DNA of 49,660 bases, from NCBI RefSeq assembly GCF_000003855.2, contig NW_003101666.1, forward strand, positions 1,255,372-1,305,031. The letters run 5' to 3'. Every line of letters starts with the position of its first letter. Within the stretch, counting starts at the first letter, position 1. Shown here one piece after another: positions 45,167 through 49,660 of this stretch. The notes under the pieces were generated by a model, which had not been told where the DNA came from, searched no databases, and saw only the letters and a program-made list of their open reading frames with translations. Position numbers and translations under genes: made by a program. This stretch comes from Blastomyces gilchristii SLH14081. Lineage: Eukaryota > Ascomycota > Eurotiomycetes > Onygenales > Ajellomycetaceae.

Positions 45167-47144
45167 TATATCTTTCAATGTAACAGACACTTATTAAATA
45201 AACTAAGAATATCAGCTCTTAGATCTGAAGATATTGATTGATTAAGTTGAAACAACTTATAACACTATACACACTTCTCTGATTAGAATACTCTCTCTCT
45301 GAACTAATACTGATATCAATATCTTCACTTCTTCTACACTGAATGAACTGTGATATATAGCAGCTCAGACTGATGAACTTCTTCAGACTCTCACTGAAGC
45401 AGTATAATAAGAAGTATCTTAATTTTCTTCAGAATTACATGTAAAGACTGATATCTTGATATATTCAGTTGATAACAATAATACTCTGTGATTTTATAAA
45501 TGATACTGAGTCTATCACTCTGAACTCTTACACACTTGAATAATACAAGAGATGCATAACTTATGTATAACTGAACATTCAGACTATAAATAACTGTACT
45601 GAATAATCTCTCAAGAATTCTACTGATCTGAGATATTAAACAGCATCAGATACTTTATCTGAAACTGTAACTATTGTTTCTCTATCATCTTATAAAAGAA
45701 CTGTAGAAAAGGTCTACTGAAATCACTCAATATTTCTAATAGAATCTAGTGAGATATGATAATTAACTTCACTGTCAATCTCTCTAAGAGTAAGAATTAT
45801 AAAAACATTTTAGTCATTGTTAATTAATCAAGTAAAGATATGATATTAGAATCTTGTAATAAGATAAACACTGAACAAGTCACTGAAGTCTTTCTACAGA
45901 GTCTATTCTATTAAATGCATGAATTATCAAGATCTATAGTATCAGATCAAGACTGTTAATTTATAAGCACTCTCTGAACAAGAATCTGTTAAGTTCTCAA
46001 GATTATATACTGTTTATCAACTATCTATCATCTCAAGACTTATGATGCATCAGAACCGATAATTCAGACTATAAAGAATTATTTTTATAAGTTCTGCAAT
46101 CACTTATAAGATGATTGATATAATCTTCTTCTACATGCAGAGATCACTATTAACAGCTGAGATACTGTCTCAACAGATATAAGTCTGTTCTTTCTTATAT
46201 ACAGTTATTATATGAAGATGTTAAATCTTCTGAAGATTATATAGTTCACACTGAATCTTTACAGTCTGATTCAGATCACTGATAATATAGTAACAAAGCT
46301 CTAAGACACTTATAACTGAGTAGAAGCCTTCATGACAAGCACTAAACAAGATCAAGAAGATTAAGTTAATATCTGATAAGATTTCTGCAGAGCAGTATAA
46401 GATAGAAGATCTGATATGATTGAATCTTAAAAATATACAGATCACATACTTATCTCACACACTGAATTATCACTATACAAAGTATAAAGTGATAGAAGTT
46501 CTAGACAGCTATAACTATTGTCTTAACATAGCATCAGAAATTCATGATGTTTTTTATATAAGCTTACTCTGCTATATCATCATCAATCTTTTCTCTTCTC
46601 AACTGACTTTCAACTGACAGCTGTCAGAGATCATAGAAGAAGATAATGAACTTGAATGAGAGATTAAAGATATTCTTGATAAGAGATCTCAGAGCTGTGA
46701 CTGATAATATCTTATGAAATGAGTCAGCTATAATCATCTGATCTGAACTTCAAGCTTTGTGTTATCTAAAACAGCAGTTCTTGACTGATGAAAACTGCTT
46801 CTGAAAAGAGAGAACTAATGTAACAGACTGCACTCAATCAATCATATAGATTATTTCATTACACTTCACAGATTTCTATTACTTCAATTCTCAGTTACTG
46901 ATTCTCTGCTGAAAATCTCTACTGCTCTGATTCTCAGTTATTAATTCTCAGCTGAAAATCTACAGAATTTCTATTCTTTCACTCTGAAGCTTCACTGCAT
47001 ACATCATCATGTATATGTATAAATATTCATTTCAATCACTGATTCTCATATTTTCTCTCTTTTCTTTTCTTCTTTAATGTTTTTCACTTTGTTGTATAAG
47101 ATCTATAAATATTATATCAATCTATTCAGTGTAGATCTCTTATA
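45167..47144 (+). mobile_element. Gypsy element E, right part (integrase, chromodomain, 3' LTR)
   Basis: This continues element E after the nested element D. The integrase region (about 45700-46450), C-terminal segment and chromodomain (about 46620-46800) are recognisable but full of stops. The frame ends TAA at 46816-46818, followed by a 326-bp LTR (46819-47144) that starts TGTAACAGAC. That LTR also carries a duplicated U3 block but differs in length from both the B and D LTRs. Its terminal CA has become TA. The sequence after it belongs to a Helitron. Confidence 0.88.
46819..47144 (+). repeat. 3' LTR of element E
   Basis: This LTR is 326 bp, the most converted of the family. The 5' LTR of E is missing from the window, so no TSD can be checked. 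Confidence 0.82.
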
Positions 47145-49660
47145 AAATATAACAGAGATATTATTAAAAAGCTTATCTGATAAATATAAATCTTGAAGAA
47201 GATAGTCAACAATCTTCATATAATAGTAGTACTGCATGAGAACCTTATCTTAAATAATCAAATTCACAGTCTGTAGCAGACAGCTTAGTTCACTATAAAC
47301 AGTCATCTTTGACACAGAATCTGCATTCAATTCAATTAGAATGATAAAATATAAGTGAGCTATTCTATTATGTGATAAAAGAACAGCTGTAATGTCAGAG
47401 AAAGCTATACAAAGAACTGTTTTTTCATCTGTATATAGACAGCTATAGAGAGCTCTGTAAAGAAATGTTTTATCAGTATTATCTGAACTTTGTATAAAAT
47501 AGTAAGAGAACTGTAATTCTATTACAGCCAGAATTGAATTATATATATAATATTAATTATCATTCAACTGTGTCTGCAGACTATCTACAGTGATAATTTC
47601 CTCTATAAAATTGTAGCTCTGCTTCTCAAAAAGTAGCTGATTTTTAATAAGATTATCTCATACAGAGCTGTATACAGATAGGTTGAAGTCTGTAAAAGTC
47701 TTATCAATCTCATGCAGAAGCTGCTGAATAAGAAACAGATTATACTTATAATATAAATCTTCTAAAGAAGTATTGTTAATACAGTCTGAATTTATCTAAT
47801 ACAGTTAATATGAAAGATTATTACAGAGAGTGTGATAGAAATATTCTTAGAGAGCAGATGAATCTACAACATTTTCATAAATTAATACAGTAATAAATAC
47901 TGACTGTATGTAGTGAGCAGTTGTAAATACAATAGTAGATTTAAATGTAATAATTCACTTATTATTATCATGCAGAAGATCAAGCATCTGACATACTATA
48001 CAGAATATAAAGTAGCAAACATTATACACTGTTTACAGAGTCTCAAAGCTTAAGAGATTATATATAGTAATAAGAAGCAGCTGTAAAAAGAATATCTCAC
48101 TATTATACAAACTGAGATGAGACAGGTAATCAACTGATCTTGTTTTCACACAGCTCTTTCATCTTCAGTTATATTTGTTTTAAATAAAATGATGAAGAAA
48201 TTCTTGATAGAGATACTGAGTATTCAGATATAAACAGTTATAGACAAAGAATATCATGAACTTAGATATATTATTTATCAAATGATCAGTTATATATTCA
48301 TAATCTTTATATTCAGATTTAGAGAAGTAAATTATCTAATAGTCTGATAGATGAATTGATAATATCTCGACAGATGAAAACTTCTGATGTATATAAAATG
48401 TAAATATACATCATACAGTCTCAGTTGAGCTGATATAATGTCTGTGCAGTTGAATATTAATCTCATTATTGAAGTTAATAATATGAAGAGTAGTATAGTT
48501 CAGACTCTTGTAGATAGATGTATTTATTAATATATTTAATGACTTCAATAAAGATGCAGATCTCAACATTTATATGAACTTTATATATATGAATAAGATA
48601 GAGATTGTATAAAACAACTCATTAGTTATCAATTACAATCTCACTATTATTAACAGTATATTTAAAGAAGATAGATGAATCATATTACTATCTATACAGA
48701 GAATAGTCATTCTCTTCAACAGTTATAATACTCTGAAAAGCTTTGAAGAAATATTTCATACATCTGTTATTCTTATGACAGAGGCTCACTCTGCCAGTAT
48801 TACATGAATCATGAATCATGAATTTACAGATCAATTCATTTAATCTATCTGTATTTTCAGCAGTGCTTAACAGCTCTGTAGATATAATTTTATCAATCAT
48901 CTCAGACTGTAAAAACTGCTCAGAGTTCTCTAGTCAAATCAACAGATATATATAAGACAGTTCACATTTTTAATATTTAATTACTCATACTATGGTCAAC
49001 ATCAGTCTGAACAGCTGTCTGAATGTGAGAATATTAAGAAAATGAAAAATTTTTATTGTAAATATATATATAATCAAATCTGAGCAGTTTACTGCAGTCT
49101 GATCAGAAAGTAACTCACAGATAATCTTCTTTTATTCAGAGTTAGCTGTGAATATAATGAAAAGAATTGAGTGTCTATAGTTGAAGATAATCATCATAAA
49201 ATTCTGAAACAGTTTATACATAAAATGTTCACTATCTGTATGAGAAGTAGATAATATTACATAGTGATCAAGCTGCTGATGATCTGTATTACCTGCCTGT
49301 ATAGTATCACATAGATTACTATATTAATCTGCACAGATTTCTGATTAATGAGCATGAACTCAATTCAGTTACTATTCATTAACATTCATATACACATCAA
49401 TCAAATACTGCTGAAATAGACATTTAGTCTGAAAAAGAGAAGCATTAACACTATCTCATTGAAAAAGATTATATACATGCTACATACACAGAGTCAGACT
49501 GCAGCTGCCATGCTCATCTTCATTCTTAACAGCATTATTAATATTATCATTATCAGGGCTGTTGCAGGCAGATGAGAGATGCATAAGTATATTTTTATTA
49601 ATATATCAGCTGTGATCTTCTGAAGAAAAAAGTAGAATGTAATACAGTGAAAGATATAAT
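47145..49660 (-). pseudogene. Helitron Rep-helicase, RIP-damaged and partial
   Basis: This encodes the rolling-circle transposition protein of a Helitron, minus strand; the 5' part lies beyond 49660 and the 3' part is cut at 47145 by element E. In order: the Helitron N-terminal domain (49260-49050, HFMYKLFQNFMMII, then LFIIFTANSEWKK if TAA/TGA are read as mutated sense codons); the HUH nuclease motif at about 48963-48943, where the two His are now Tyr (ELSYIYLLI); and an open frame 48900-48688 containing MIHDSCNTGRVSLC, CMKYFFKAF and ENDYSLYR. KYINKYIYK follows near 48530. Near 47550-47160 comes the PIF1-type helicase start: Walker A eroded to SSDNTDKTFLY, AHLYFIILIELNADS, and Walker B eroded to IIQDK. 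The helicase C-terminal motifs are absent. The family assignment is secure and the protein is dead. Confidence 0.93.

Noticed and set aside
1701..46818. An alternative genetic code with TGA as Trp, or a mitochondrial origin
   Set aside because: TGA does stand at Trp sites, but TAA and TAG also interrupt at Gln sites, catalytic residues are lost by the same transition type, and copies differ by transitions. RIP-type mutation explains all of this.

Overview
This window is a graveyard of transposable elements in a filamentous fungus, most likely an ascomycete. It is very AT-rich. Almost every reading frame is broken, and repeat copies differ mainly by C/T and G/A transitions, which is the signature of repeat-induced point mutation (RIP). 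The families present (a LINE with APE endonuclease, RT, RNase H and CCHC knuckles; chromodomain Ty3/gypsy elements; a Helitron) fit that reading. I see no intact host protein gene. Nearly all short open frames are shadows or fragments of mutated elements.

Layout. 1-934: AT-rich, with a faint coding trace. 948-8560: full-length LINE on the minus strand with a 13-bp target-site duplication (TSD), ORF1 and ORF2 overlapping as ATGA, and a 5' UTR with about 155-bp tandem monomers. 8709-16544: full-length Ty3/gypsy element A with 544-bp LTRs, TSD ATAAG, and a 1.8-kb region behind pol that carries antisense frames. 17382-17554: fragment of the LINE 5' end. 17555-21912: LTR-less copy C of a second gypsy family, itself hit by a well-preserved tRNA-headed SINE (19861-20233, 10-bp TSD). 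21914-22075: two 81-bp tandem units. 22076-25048: featureless AT-rich DNA. 25061-31656: a retroposon whose minus-strand 5' end is a tRNA-like pol III head and whose 3' end is the LINE 3' end, flanked by a 12-bp TSD and split by complete gypsy element B (25600-31121, TSD CTAAT). 31669-34420: a microsatellite, a decayed lysine-rich coding trace, a D/N-type repeat and a third 81-bp unit. 34421-37418: a LINE copy with a large internal deletion. 37419-47144: gypsy element E, interrupted by complete gypsy element D (39446-45166, TSD TATAT). 47145-49660: decayed Helitron Rep-helicase on the minus strand, running off the window.

How the parts relate. Gypsy copies B, C, D and E are one family: gag with a CCHC knuckle, then pol in the -1 frame with protease, RT, RNase H, integrase and a chromodomain. 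Element A is a different chromodomain family. The LINE is the obvious source of replication machinery for the non-autonomous units. The SINE, the tRNA-headed retroposon and the deleted LINE copy all end in the LINE 3' terminus with an (AAT)n tail. The nesting gives a relative chronology: D is younger than E, B is younger than the tRNA-headed retroposon, and the SINE is younger than C. The mutation spectrum is unusual in detail: tryptophan codons have mostly become TGA rather than TAG, which points to a CpC-type context in addition to, or instead of, the classical CpA context.
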